A stretch of 64,000 nt of DNA from Pseudomonas nabeulensis (lineage in GTDB: Bacteria > Pseudomonadota > Gammaproteobacteria > Pseudomonadales > Pseudomonadaceae), in NCBI RefSeq assembly GCF_004682045.1, contig NZ_QUZT01000024.1, forward strand, positions 1 through 64,000, in the 5' to 3' direction. The position numbers were made by a program, and so were the translations under genes. The notes beneath the pieces are model-generated. The model saw only the letters and a program-made list of their open reading frames with translations. It was not told the origin of the DNA and did no database searches. How positions within the stretch are numbered: position 1 is the first letter of the stretch; every line of letters starts with the position of its first letter. Below, in pieces: positions 41,242-50,211 of the stretch.

Positions 41242-41266
41242 AAAAAAAAGGGGAGCACCTGCCCCC
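41242..41266 (-). terminator. Terminator of the pyruvate carboxylase operon
   Basis: On the minus strand GGGG-GCAGGTGCT-CCCC is followed by eight T (41249-41242), about 40 bases past the oadA stop. Confidence 0.75.
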
Positions 41267-41300
41267 CCGAGGATTAAACGGTAGTGTCGAAGGCTAGGGA

Positions 41301-43109
41301 TCAGCCTTCGATTTCAATCAGGATTTCACCCGGGTTGACCCGGTCGCCCTTGGCCACATGAACAGCGGTCACCTTGCCGGCAATCGCAGCCTGCACTTCG
41401 GTTTCCATCTTCATGGCTTCGGTAATCAGCACGGCCTGGCCGGCCTTGACCACGTCACCTTCCTTGACCAGCACATCGACGATGTTGCCCGGCATCGCCG
41501 TGCTGACATGGCCCGGCTCGGTGGCGTGCTTGCGCTTGCTGCCGCCGGCGCTGACGAATTCGTTGAGTGGTTCGAACACCACTTCTTCCGGCATGCCGTC
41601 GATGGACAGGTAGAAGTGACGCTTGCCTTCGGCTTTCACGCCGACACCGGTGATGTCCACGCGGTAGCTTTCGCCGTGCACGTCGATGACAAACTCGGTC
41701 GGCACACCTTCACCACCGGCGCGGGCCACGCCGCCGGCTTCTGGGATAGGCAACAGCACTTCCGGCGCCAGGGTGCCGGCGTCGCGTTCTTCGAGGAACT
41801 TGCGCCCGATGTCCGGGAACATGGCGTAGGTCAGCACGTCTTCTTCGGACTTGGCCAACGCACCGATTTCGCCACGCAGCTTGGTCATTTCCGGCTTGAG
41901 CAGGTCGGCTGGGCGTACGTCGATCACCTCTTCGCTGCCGATGGCCTGGCGGCGCAGTTTTTCGTTCACAGTGCCCGGCGCCTTGCCATAGCCGCCTTGC
42001 AGGTAGAGCTTCACTTCGTTGGTGATGGTCTTGTAGCGCTCACCGGCCAGCACGTTGAAGAACGCCTGGGTGCCGACGATTTGCGAGGTCGGGGTCACCA
42101 GCGGCGGGAAGCCCAAGTCTTCACGCACACGCGGGATCTCGGCCAGCACTTCATTCATGCGGTTGAGGGCGCCCTGCTCTTTCAACTGGTTGGCCAGGTT
42201 GGAAATCATCCCGCCCGGCACCTGGTTGACTTGCACGCGGGTATCGACGGCGGTGAATTCGCTTTCGAACTGGTGGTATTTCTTACGCACTGCGTAGAAG
42301 TACAGGCCGATCTCTTGCAGCAGTTCCAGGCTCAGGCCGGTGTCGAATTCGCTGCCTTTAAGGGCGGCGACCATCGACTCGGTGCCGGGGTGGCTGGTGC
42401 CCCAGGCGAAGCTGGAGATGGCGGTGTCGATATGGTCGGCACCGTTTTCGATGGCCTTGAGTTGGCACATCGCGGCCAAACCCGCGGTGTCATGGGAGTG
42501 AATGAACACCGGCAGGCTCTGCTCGGCTTTCAGCGCCTTGACCAGTTCGCCGGTGGCAAACGGCGTCAGCAAACCGGCCATGTCCTTGATCGCGATGGAA
42601 TCGCAACCCATGGACTCCAACTGCTTGGCCTGGGCCACAAACGCCTCGACGGTGTGCACCGGGCTGGTGGTGTAGGCGATGGTGCCTTGGGCGTGTTTGC
42701 CCGCGGCTTTGACCGCCTCGATGGCGACGCGCAGGTTACGCACGTCGTTCATGGCGTCGAAGATGCGGAACACGTCGATACCATTCACGGCAGCCTTGGC
42801 GACGAAGGCTTTGACCACATCGTCGCTGTAGTGGCGGTAGCCCAGCAGGTTCTGCCCGCGCAGCAGCATTTGCAGGCGCGTGTTAGGCAACGCGGCGCGC
42901 AGTTTGCGCAGGCGCTCCCACGGGTCTTCTTTCAGGAAGCGTACGCAGGCGTCGAAGGTCGCGCCGCCCCAGACTTCCAGGGACCAGTAGCCGACTTTGT
43001 CTAGCTTGTCGCAGATCGGCAGCATGTCGTCGGTGCGCATGCGAGTCGCCAGCAACGATTGGTGGGCGTCGCGCAGGATGGTGTCGGTTACGAAGATCTT
43101 CTTGCTCAT
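41301..43109 (-). CDS. oadA: Pyruvate carboxylase subunit B / oxaloacetate decarboxylase alpha-type subunit
   Basis: This 602-residue subunit carries the carboxyltransferase and biotin-carrier parts. The N-terminal HMGL-like barrel starts VTDTILRDAHQSLLATRMRT, and the C-terminal biotinyl motif EAMKMETEV lies near residue 570. With the biotin carboxylase subunit encoded 11 bases upstream it makes two-subunit pyruvate carboxylase (pyruvate to oxaloacetate), an anaplerotic enzyme in Pseudomonas. Decarboxylase names in databases come from the shared family; no beta or gamma membrane subunits are present. The ATG at 43109 has GAGGAAT upstream. Confidence 0.94.
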   Translation of the reverse strand: MSKKIFVTDTILRDAHQSLLATRMRTDDMLPICDKLDKVGYWSLEVWGGATFDACVRFLKEDPWERLRKLRAALPNTRLQMLLRGQNLLGYRHYSDDVVKAFVAKAAVNGIDVFRIFDAMNDVRNLRVAIEAVKAAGKHAQGTIAYTTSPVHTVEAFVAQAKQLESMGCDSIAIKDMAGLLTPFATGELVKALKAEQSLPVFIHSHDTAGLAAMCQLKAIENGADHIDTAISSFAWGTSHPGTESMVAALKGSEFDTGLSLELLQEIGLYFYAVRKKYHQFESEFTAVDTRVQVNQVPGGMISNLANQLKEQGALNRMNEVLAEIPRVREDLGFPPLVTPTSQIVGTQAFFNVLAGERYKTITNEVKLYLQGGYGKAPGTVNEKLRRQAIGSEEVIDVRPADLLKPEMTKLRGEIGALAKSEEDVLTYAMFPDIGRKFLEERDAGTLAPEVLLPIPEAGGVARAGGEGVPTEFVIDVHGESYRVDITGVGVKAEGKRHFYLSIDGMPEEVVFEPLNEFVSAGGSKRKHATEPGHVSTAMPGNIVDVLVKEGDVVKAGQAVLITEAMKMETEVQAAIAGKVTAVHVAKGDRVNPGEILIEIEG

Positions 43110-43120
43110 TCTTATATTCC

Positions 43121-44536
43121 TCACAGGCCTGCGTGGGCGGCGATGGCGGCGGCGATGGCCAGGGCCAGCTCTTCGGGTTTGCGCTTGATCGAGTAGTTGG
43201 TCAGCTCAGGATGGCTTTCCACAAAACTGGTATTGAATTGGCCGCTGCGGAATTCCGGGTTGCGCAGGATTTCCTGGTAGTAGGCAGCGGTGGTCTTCAC
43301 GCCTTGCAGGCGCATGTCGTCCAGGGCTCGCAGGCCACGGTCCATGGCTTCTTCCCAGGTCAACGCCCACACCACCAGTTTCAGGCACATGGAGTCGTAG
43401 AACGGTGGGATGGTGTAGCCGGTGTAGATCGCCGTATCGGTACGCACACCGGGGCCGCCGGGCGCGTAGTAACGGGTGATCTTGCCGAAGCTGGGCAGGA
43501 AGTTGTTCTTCGGGTCTTCGGCGTTGATGCGGAACTGCAACGCGAAACCACGGTGGTGGATGTCTTCCTGTTTGACCGAAAGCGGCAGGCCCGAAGCGAT
43601 GCGGATTTGCTCGCGAACGATGTCGATCCCGGTGATTTCTTCGGTGATGGTGTGCTCCACCTGCACCCGGGTGTTCATCTCCATGAAGTACACCTCGCCC
43701 TCGGCGAGCAGGAACTCCACGGTGCCAGCGTTCTCGTAGCCCACGGCCTTGGCCGCACGCACCGACAGGTCGCCGATATAGGCGCGCTGTTCCGGGGTCA
43801 GTTGCGGGCTAGGGGCAATTTCGATGAGCTTTTGGTTACGACGCTGGATCGAGCAATCGCGCTCGAACAAATGCACCACGTTGCCAAAGCTGTCACCGAG
43901 GATCTGCGCCTCGATGTGCTTGGGATTGACGATGCATTTTTCCAGGAACACTTCCGCCGAACCAAAGGCCTTGGTGGCCTCGGAGATCACGCGGGGGAAG
44001 GCTTGTTCGAGTTCTTCGCGGCTGTTGCAACGACGGATACCACGCCCACCGCCACCGGAGGTGGCCTTGAGCATCACCGGGTAACCGATGCGGTCGCCTT
44101 CGGTGAGGGCTTCATGGATATCGGCAACGTTGCCTTCGGTGCCCGGCGTGACCGGTACACCGGCCTTGATCATGCTGCGGCGCGCTTCGGTCTTGTCGCC
44201 CATGCGGCGGATCACTTCAGCGGCCGGGCCGATGAATTTGATCCCGCGTTCGGCGCAGATATCTGCCAGTTCCGCGTTTTCCGACAGGAAACCGTAGCCG
44301 GGGTGCAGCGCATCACAACCGGTTTCCACCGCCAGGTTCACCAGCTTGCGCGGGTTCAGGTAACCGGCCAGGGGCTCGGCACCAATGCTGTGGGCTTCAT
44401 CAGCACGTTTAACGTGCAACGCGTGGCGGTCGGCGTCGGAGTAGACCGCGACCGAGCGAATGCCCATCTCGGCGCAGGCACGCACGATTCGTACGGCAAT
44501 TTCACCACGGTTGGCGATCAGGATCTTTTTTATCAC
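43121..44536 (-). CDS. pycA: Pyruvate carboxylase subunit A (biotin carboxylase)
   Basis: The 471-residue ATP-grasp enzyme carboxylates biotin on the partner subunit. Motifs are KKILIANRGEIAVRIVRACAEMG at the start, the Gly-rich ATP loop KATSGGGGRGIRR near residue 165, and EMNTRVQVEHTITEEITGIDIV near residue 290. It resembles AccC, but the partner gene and the divergent pycR point to pyruvate carboxylase. It is first in the operon. Confidence 0.93.
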   Translation of the reverse strand: MIKKILIANRGEIAVRIVRACAEMGIRSVAVYSDADRHALHVKRADEAHSIGAEPLAGYLNPRKLVNLAVETGCDALHPGYGFLSENAELADICAERGIKFIGPAAEVIRRMGDKTEARRSMIKAGVPVTPGTEGNVADIHEALTEGDRIGYPVMLKATSGGGGRGIRRCNSREELEQAFPRVISEATKAFGSAEVFLEKCIVNPKHIEAQILGDSFGNVVHLFERDCSIQRRNQKLIEIAPSPQLTPEQRAYIGDLSVRAAKAVGYENAGTVEFLLAEGEVYFMEMNTRVQVEHTITEEITGIDIVREQIRIASGLPLSVKQEDIHHRGFALQFRINAEDPKNNFLPSFGKITRYYAPGGPGVRTDTAIYTGYTIPPFYDSMCLKLVVWALTWEEAMDRGLRALDDMRLQGVKTTAAYYQEILRNPEFRSGQFNTSFVESHPELTNYSIKRKPEELALAIAAAIAAHAGL

Positions 44537-44679
44537 TTGGAAATTCCCTTGAGCCGATTGCTGCGTTCTTCGACCCGCTAGACCCGGGTCGGCGCGTGAC
44601 CAAATGTTTCATGACAGTCGCGAGACACACACTAATCCGGCAGGAGAATTAACAAAAATCAATAATTATTGGGTCGTGC

Positions 44680-44695
44680 ATAAGTAAAGACTTAT
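44680..44695. promoter_or_regulatory. Palindrome between pycA and pycR, candidate LysR operator
   Basis: ATAAGT-AAAG-ACTTAT is a perfect inverted repeat in the divergent promoter region, with the spacing of a LysR (T-N11-A) site. AATAATTATT at 44661-44670 is a second palindrome. Confidence 0.45.
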
Positions 44696-44732
44696 AGTTG
44701 GCCGGACGGCCACGGGCAGAAGGAATTGAAAT

Positions 44733-45707
44733 ATGCGTAAGTCATTGATGCGTATGACATTGCGTCAATTGCAGATCTTCAATGAAGTGTGCGATTTGCG
44801 CTCGTACAGCCGCGCGGCCGAGGAAATGTCCCTCACACAACCGGCCGTAAGCCTGCAAATTCGGCAGCTCGAAGAGCTGATCGGCCAGCCGCTGTTCGAT
44901 TACGTCGGCAAAAAACTCTACATGACCGAGGCCGCAGAGGCCTTGCAGCGCGCCAGCCGGGATATTTTCGGGCGCCTGGAAAACCTCGATATGCAGCTGT
45001 CGGACATGCAGGGGTCGCTGCAAGGCCAACTGAAACTGGCGATTGAATCCAGCGCCAAGTACTTCGTGCCGCACCTGTTTGCCGCCTTCAAGCGCCAGCA
45101 CCCCGAAGTGCAGTTGCACCTTACGGTGGTCAACCGCGCCCAAGTCATCCGTCGGCTGTCGGACAACCGCGACGACTTGGTGATCATGTCGATGGTGCCC
45201 CAGGACATGGGCCTGGAATTCCTGCCCTTCCTCAACAACCCCATCGTCGCGGTGGCGCCGTTCGATCATCCGCTCAGCCAGCAGGGCCCGCTTCGGTTAC
45301 AAGACCTGGAGCCTTATACGTTGCTGGTGCGCGAACAGGGCTCCGGGACCCGTATGGCCTGCGAGGAGTACTTCAAGGAAAAACGCGTGCACTTCATCCA
45401 GACGGTCGAAGTGTCATCCGCCGAGGCCCAGCGCGAATGCGTGAGCGCAGGCTTGGGCGTGGCCTTGCTGACGCGCCACGCCGTCAACCTGGAACTGGCC
45501 AGCGGCGGGCTCAAGGAGCTGCCGGTGGAAGAGCTGCCGCTGTACCGCAGTTGGTGCCTGGTGCAGGCCAAGGCCAAGCGCCTGTCACCGGTGGCCCATG
45601 CGTTCCTGGGCTTTATTCGCAGCGAACGGGTGCAGATCAGCGCGCTGGTTGAGCGTTTCGCTGGGCAGCCACGGGTGCCTGCCAATGCAGTTCCGGGTAG
45701 TCACTGA
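44733..45707 (+). CDS. pycR: LysR-type regulator PycR
   Basis: The 324-residue protein has the winged helix TLRQLQIFNEVCDLRSYSRAAEEMSLTQPAVSLQIRQLEELIGQPLFDYVGKKLYMTEAAEAL and a CbbR/CysB-type effector domain. It is divergent from pycA-oadA and is the expected regulator of that operon; in P. aeruginosa the homologous gene affects pyruvate carboxylase, lipid metabolism and virulence. A palindrome at 44680 is the likely site. Its last 71 bases overlap an antisense small gene. Confidence 0.92.
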   Translation: MRKSLMRMTLRQLQIFNEVCDLRSYSRAAEEMSLTQPAVSLQIRQLEELIGQPLFDYVGKKLYMTEAAEALQRASRDIFGRLENLDMQLSDMQGSLQGQLKLAIESSAKYFVPHLFAAFKRQHPEVQLHLTVVNRAQVIRRLSDNRDDLVIMSMVPQDMGLEFLPFLNNPIVAVAPFDHPLSQQGPLRLQDLEPYTLLVREQGSGTRMACEEYFKEKRVHFIQTVEVSSAEAQRECVSAGLGVALLTRHAVNLELASGGLKELPVEELPLYRSWCLVQAKAKRLSPVAHAFLGFIRSERVQISALVERFAGQPRVPANAVPGSH

Positions 45708-45834
45708 TGCTTTGGAGCAATTGGCGTTCTTCACAACGGTCTTCGATTGCGCGACGAAACGCCATGCGGCGCTGGTCTTCCTGCTGACGACGGGTTTTGA
45801 CGGCGCTGTTGCTGTCTTCGTAGGGACGGGCCAT
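45637..45834 (-). CDS. PA3496-like small protein
   Basis: The 65-residue, highly charged protein (MARPYEDSNSAVKTRRQQEDQRRMAFRRAIEDRCEERQLL..DYPELHW) matches the small Pseudomonas PA3496-type family described as putative envelope integrity proteins. There is no signal peptide. GGGAG lies before the ATG at 45834. The coding sequence overlaps the 3' end of pycR in the opposite direction. Annotation depends on recalled family sequence. Confidence 0.8.
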   Translation of the reverse strand: MARPYEDSNSAVKTRRQQEDQRRMAFRRAIEDRCEERQLLQSISDYPELHWQAPVAAQRNAQPAR

Positions 45835-45934
45835 TTCGAGTCTCCCAATGCGAGTACGGGAGTTCAGGATGGGTGTGGGCGATGACGCAGCGATGACAGC
45901 CTGATGAAGATTCTGGGTTCGCAGGAGATCCAAA

Positions 45935-46039
45935 TGTGGGAGGGGCGGTGCGACGATTCGACTTGCCCCCGATTGCGGTGTATCAGCCAGCAAATTCATT
46001 GGCTGACCCACTGCTATCGGGGGCAAGCCCCCTCCCACA
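45935..46039. repeat. REPIN with interrupted left arm
   Basis: The left arm (45935-45974) has the same internal CGGTGCGACGATTCGA as the copy at 6054. The right arm is the common REP. It lies just after the HexR-like gene. Confidence 0.92.
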
Positions 46040-46062
46040 TTTTGACCGAGTATGGCCGAGGA

Positions 46063-46929
46063 TCAGTCGTCTAATGCTTTGACCGACTTGGGCGACAACC
46101 GCAAGCTGCGCAGGCTGCGCTTCACGCTCTTGAGGTGGTTGACCAGGCTCGGCCCGCGCGCCATGGCCACGCCCATCGCCAACACATCGATCACCACCAG
46201 GTGGGCGATACGTGAGGTCAGCGGCGTATAGATCTCGGTGTCTTCATGCACATCGATGGCCAGGTTGACCGTGGACAGTTCCGCCAATGGCGTCTGGCTC
46301 GGGCACAAGGTGATCAGCGTCGCGCCGCTTTCACGCACCAGGTTGGCAGTGATCAACAAGTCTTTGGAGCGGCCCGACTGGGAAATGCAGATCGCCACGT
46401 CGGTCGGTTTCAACGTCACCGCCGACATCGCCTGCATGTGCGGGTCGCTGTAGGCCGCTGCGGTCAGCAGCAGGCGAAAGAACTTGTGCTGGGCATCCGC
46501 GGCAACCGCACCCGAGGCACCGAAACCATAGAACTCGACGCGCTGGGCCTGGGACATGGCCGTCACGGCTTTTTGCAACTCAATCGGGTCAAGCTTCTCG
46601 CGCACTTCCATCAGGGTGTGCAGCGTGGTGTCGAAAATCTTCAGGCTGTAGTCGGCCACGGAATCGTCTTCGTGGATCGCGAATTGCCCGAAGCTCGCTC
46701 CGGCGGCCAGGCTTTGGGCCAGCTTGAGTTTCAAGTCCTGGAACCCGGAGCAACCGATGGCGCGGCAGAAGCGCACGATGGTCGGCTCGCTGATACCCAC
46801 GCTGTGGGCCAGGTCGGCCATGGAACTGTGCATCACGGCCGCAGGGTCAAGCAGCACGTGATCGGCAACCTTGAGTTCCGATTTGCGTAACAGGTGGCGC
46901 GACTGGGCGATATGTTGCAACAGGTTCAA
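46063..46929 (-). CDS. MurR/RpiR-family regulator, HexR-like
   Basis: The 288-residue protein has an N-terminal RpiR helix-turn-helix (SMADLAHSVGISEPTIVRFCRAIGCSGFQDLKLKLAQSL) and a SIS sugar-phosphate domain (GFGASGAVAADAQHKFFRLL, CISQSGRSKDLL). It closely follows remembered HexR sequences, the KDPG-responsive repressor of glucose genes (zwf, edd, gap). The usual HexR targets are not adjacent, so it may be a HexR paralog. A perfect HexR-type operator lies 44 bases upstream, implying autoregulation. Confidence 0.9.
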   Translation of the reverse strand: MNLLQHIAQSRHLLRKSELKVADHVLLDPAAVMHSSMADLAHSVGISEPTIVRFCRAIGCSGFQDLKLKLAQSLAAGASFGQFAIHEDDSVADYSLKIFDTTLHTLMEVREKLDPIELQKAVTAMSQAQRVEFYGFGASGAVAADAQHKFFRLLLTAAAYSDPHMQAMSAVTLKPTDVAICISQSGRSKDLLITANLVRESGATLITLCPSQTPLAELSTVNLAIDVHEDTEIYTPLTSRIAHLVVIDVLAMGVAMARGPSLVNHLKSVKRSLRSLRLSPKSVKALDD

Positions 46930-46972
46930 AGGGCAGGACTCTTGTTATGGGCAGGGCCAGGGATGTAGCAAG

Positions 46973-46991
46973 CTTGTAGTTATACTACAAG
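46973..46991. promoter_or_regulatory. HexR-type operator
   Basis: CTTGTAGT-TAT-ACTACAAG is a perfect 8-base inverted repeat that fits the published HexR motif TGTARTWWWAYTACA at every position. It lies 44 bases before the HexR-like gene. Confidence 0.75.
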
Positions 46992-47090
46992 AATTGTCGT
47001 TTTGCCCGTCCGTCGCATCACTAAATCGCCCTGCTGCCCTCTGAATCAAAGGGCGCAGGCTTTGTAGCCACAGGGGCGCCCTCGGCTACC

Positions 47091-49964
47091 CTAAGGAAAA
47101 TCTGCATTTTCCCGTAACAAATCCGCCAGGCCCTTGGCCTGCATCGGTCGACTGATCAAGTAGCCCTGCACCTCATCACAACGCTCCTTGCGCAAGAAAT
47201 CCAGCTGCTGCTGATCTTCCACACCCTCGGCCACCACTTTAAGTGCCAGCCCGTGGGCCATGGCGATGATTGCCCGGGTGATCGCCGCGTCTTCACGGCC
47301 CTGGCCCAGCCCGCGGATAAAGGCTTGGTCGATCTTCACGTAGTCCACCGGAATGCGCTTGAGGTAGCTCAGAGACGAATAGCCGGTGCCAAAGTCATCG
47401 ATGGCCAGCTTCACCCCTAGGTCCCGCAGTTGCTGGAAGGTGGCGATGATGTGCTCAACGCTGTCGAGCAGCTGGCTTTCGGTCAGCTCAAGCTCAAGGT
47501 ATTGCGGGTCCAGGCCGGTCTCTTCCAGTACCTGGCGCACCAGGCTGACCAGTTTGCCTTGGCGCAGCTGGTGCACCGACAGGTTCACCGACACCCGAAT
47601 CGGCGCCAGCCCTTGGCGCTGCCACTCACACGCCTGCCAGCAGGCCTCGCGCAGGACGAATTCACCCAAAGGCACGATCAGGCCAGTCTCTTCGGCAAGA
47701 CCAATAAAGTCCCCCGGCGGCACCATGCCCCACTGCGGGTGTTCCCAACGGATCAGCGCTTCGGCGGCATTCAGCTTGCCGGTGGCCAGGCACAACTTCG
47801 GTTGGTAGAACACCATGAGCTGATGCTCTTCGATGGCTTTGCGCAAATGGTTTTCCAACTGCAAGCGCTCCAGGGTGCTGGCTTGCAGGCTGTCGGTGTA
47901 GAACTGGAAATTATTGCCGCCCAAGTGTTTGGCGTGCTGCATGGCCATGTTCGATTGGCTGACCAGCGCGGAAATTTCCCGCGCGTTATCCGGTAACAAG
48001 CTGACGCCCATCGAGGCGCTGACCACCAGTTCATGCCCTTCCACCGTTACCGGCACGCGCAGTTTGGCCAGCAACCGCGTGGCTACTCGCGCCAGGCTCG
48101 ACAGGCTGCCGTAGGCGTCGAACAACACGGCAAACTCATCGCCGGAAAGCCGTGCAATGGTGTCGGCTTCGGGCAAGGCATTGATCAAGCGACGCGACAT
48201 CTTCTGCAGCAGCTGGTCGGCCACCTCATGACCCAGGCTGTCGTTGAGCAGTTTGAAGCGGTCCAGGTTGATGTGCAGCAACGCCAGGCTTCGCCCGTTC
48301 TGACGCACCCGGCCATGGGCTTCGCGCAACCGCTCACGGAACAGCGAACGGTTGGCCAGGCCGGTCAGCTCGTCATAGTGGGTGAGGTAGCGCATGCGCT
48401 CTTCGGATTCGCGGCGTGCCGACAGATCGGCGAAGAAGCCCACGATATGGCTGACGTTGCCGCGAATATCGCGCACCACATTCAATTGCAGCCACTGCGG
48501 GTAGAGCTCGCCGTTCTTGCGCGTCTCCACCAGCTCACCCTGCCAGGTGCCGTGGCTGAGCAGCGCCTGGCGAATCACCGGGAAATGACGACGCGCATCG
48601 CGGCTGCTGGGTAGCTCCACTACATTGCGACCGATCATGTCGTCGATATCAAAGCCGGTGACGCGGCTGAACGCCTGGTTCACGGCGATCAGTACGTAGT
48701 CCGGATCGAGGATCACAATGCCTTCGCTGGCAGCCTCGAACACCGTCGATGCCAGTTGCTGTTGTTCTTCCAGGGCCTTGCTGGCACTGATGTCCCGACG
48801 CGTGCCGAGCATCCGCGTGACCCGCCCGCTGGGCGCACGCTCGACAGCACGGCCACGGTCTTCGATCCACACCCAGTGCCCATCGCCATGGCGCACGCGG
48901 TATTCGACTTGATAGTCCTCGCTGCGGCCCTTGAGGTGTTCCACCAGGGCGCGCTTGAGCACCGGCAAATCCTCGGGGTGCAGGCGCGGTTTGAGGTGGC
49001 TGAGCATGGCCGTGACGTACTCCGGCTCCAGGCCGAACAGCTCTTTTAGCTGGGTGTGGTGGACTTCATCGGTCTGCAGGTTCCAGTCCCAGAGACCCAG
49101 CTCGCTGGCTTGCAAGGCCATGGCCAGGCGCGCTTCGCTTTTGTTCAGGGCGAGGCTGGCGGCGTCCAGTTCCTGGCTGCGTTGGGCCACGCGGTCCTGC
49201 AAGCCGATTTGCGCGTCGCGCAGTTCCTGCTCGGCCTGGCGGCGCTGTTCGACCTCACGCAACAATTCCAGATTCAACTGTTCGCTGCGCTGCTGGGCCT
49301 TTTGCAGATGTTCGATCAACGCCTGGTTCTGAAAGCGCCGCAGCAACCCGCGCTGGATCAGGCGGTTGACCTGCCACGCCACCAGGCTCAAGGACGCCAG
49401 CAGGATCAACCCGAGTACACCCCAGCCCTGTTGCTGCGGGGTGCCGTTCCAGAACAGATAGGCAATGGCCGGCACCAGGCACGGCAAGGCAAACGACAGG
49501 AACGCCGGCAGGCTCACGGCATAGGCCACGCTGGCCGACAGGGTCGCGGCGCCGATCAGGCCGAAGACCCAGGCCTGCTGCATAAAACTGTCCACCGGCA
49601 CCAGGGCGATGGCGGCCGTGGCCAGGGTCAAGCCACTGACCGCCGAACCCAGCATGAACATGCGGCGCCACACCGGTTGCGCCTGACGGCTGGGCATGGC
49701 CGAGTCGAAGGCCGCCACCTGGATCACACGCATGGCCACCAACGCCAACAACCAGACCAACCAGATGCTGTCGAGCAGGTATTGCTTGGGGTTCCACAGC
49801 AGCCAGGCGCAGACCAGGCCGTTGACCAGCATGAGCAAGGTCGGCAACAACGAGCCTTGATACAGCAGGCGTGTGCGCTCGACCGCCATCTCGGTGGCGT
49901 AGTGTTTGTGGATAACCTGGGCGGGCGCTATCGAAGGGCCGAACAGGTCGGTGCTGAGGGTCAT
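47091..49964 (-). CDS. Membrane-bound PAS-GGDEF-EAL protein (cyclic-di-GMP enzyme)
   Basis: The 957-residue protein begins with about seven hydrophobic helices (residues 25-210). A coiled coil (LNLELLREVEQRRQAEQELRDAQ) and two PAS domains (one with WDWNLQTDEVHHTQLKELFGL) follow, then a GGDEF domain and an EAL domain. The GGDEF signature reads SGDEF, a first-position change that is tolerated in some active cyclases. EALIRWEHPQ is intact, so phosphodiesterase activity is likely. It controls c-di-GMP and hence motility or biofilm. The ATG at 49964 lacks a strong ribosome site; an ATG at 50015 is possible. Confidence 0.92.
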   Translation of the reverse strand: MTLSTDLFGPSIAPAQVIHKHYATEMAVERTRLLYQGSLLPTLLMLVNGLVCAWLLWNPKQYLLDSIWLVWLLALVAMRVIQVAAFDSAMPSRQAQPVWRRMFMLGSAVSGLTLATAAIALVPVDSFMQQAWVFGLIGAATLSASVAYAVSLPAFLSFALPCLVPAIAYLFWNGTPQQQGWGVLGLILLASLSLVAWQVNRLIQRGLLRRFQNQALIEHLQKAQQRSEQLNLELLREVEQRRQAEQELRDAQIGLQDRVAQRSQELDAASLALNKSEARLAMALQASELGLWDWNLQTDEVHHTQLKELFGLEPEYVTAMLSHLKPRLHPEDLPVLKRALVEHLKGRSEDYQVEYRVRHGDGHWVWIEDRGRAVERAPSGRVTRMLGTRRDISASKALEEQQQLASTVFEAASEGIVILDPDYVLIAVNQAFSRVTGFDIDDMIGRNVVELPSSRDARRHFPVIRQALLSHGTWQGELVETRKNGELYPQWLQLNVVRDIRGNVSHIVGFFADLSARRESEERMRYLTHYDELTGLANRSLFRERLREAHGRVRQNGRSLALLHINLDRFKLLNDSLGHEVADQLLQKMSRRLINALPEADTIARLSGDEFAVLFDAYGSLSSLARVATRLLAKLRVPVTVEGHELVVSASMGVSLLPDNAREISALVSQSNMAMQHAKHLGGNNFQFYTDSLQASTLERLQLENHLRKAIEEHQLMVFYQPKLCLATGKLNAAEALIRWEHPQWGMVPPGDFIGLAEETGLIVPLGEFVLREACWQACEWQRQGLAPIRVSVNLSVHQLRQGKLVSLVRQVLEETGLDPQYLELELTESQLLDSVEHIIATFQQLRDLGVKLAIDDFGTGYSSLSYLKRIPVDYVKIDQAFIRGLGQGREDAAITRAIIAMAHGLALKVVAEGVEDQQQLDFLRKERCDEVQGYLISRPMQAKGLADLLRENADFP

Positions 49965-50211
49965 AGGCAGTGTTCTTATAATGGTGAGCCCGAAACGTCG
50001 ACGGAGCATACACAAGCAAGCGCTTGGGCCAAACTGCTCCAGGTCATAAAAATCACTTCGTCATCCGCCGCAAACCTCGGGGCCAGACAGCTTGAGCGAG
50101 ACGTGCCGGGGCCTGCGGCCATCGACCGACCGGTCATCACCCGGGAGGTTTTCCGTCGAGCAACCGGTATTGGTGTTTGCCCCACTTCCCCGAGGGCCAT
50201 AGAATGCGCCG

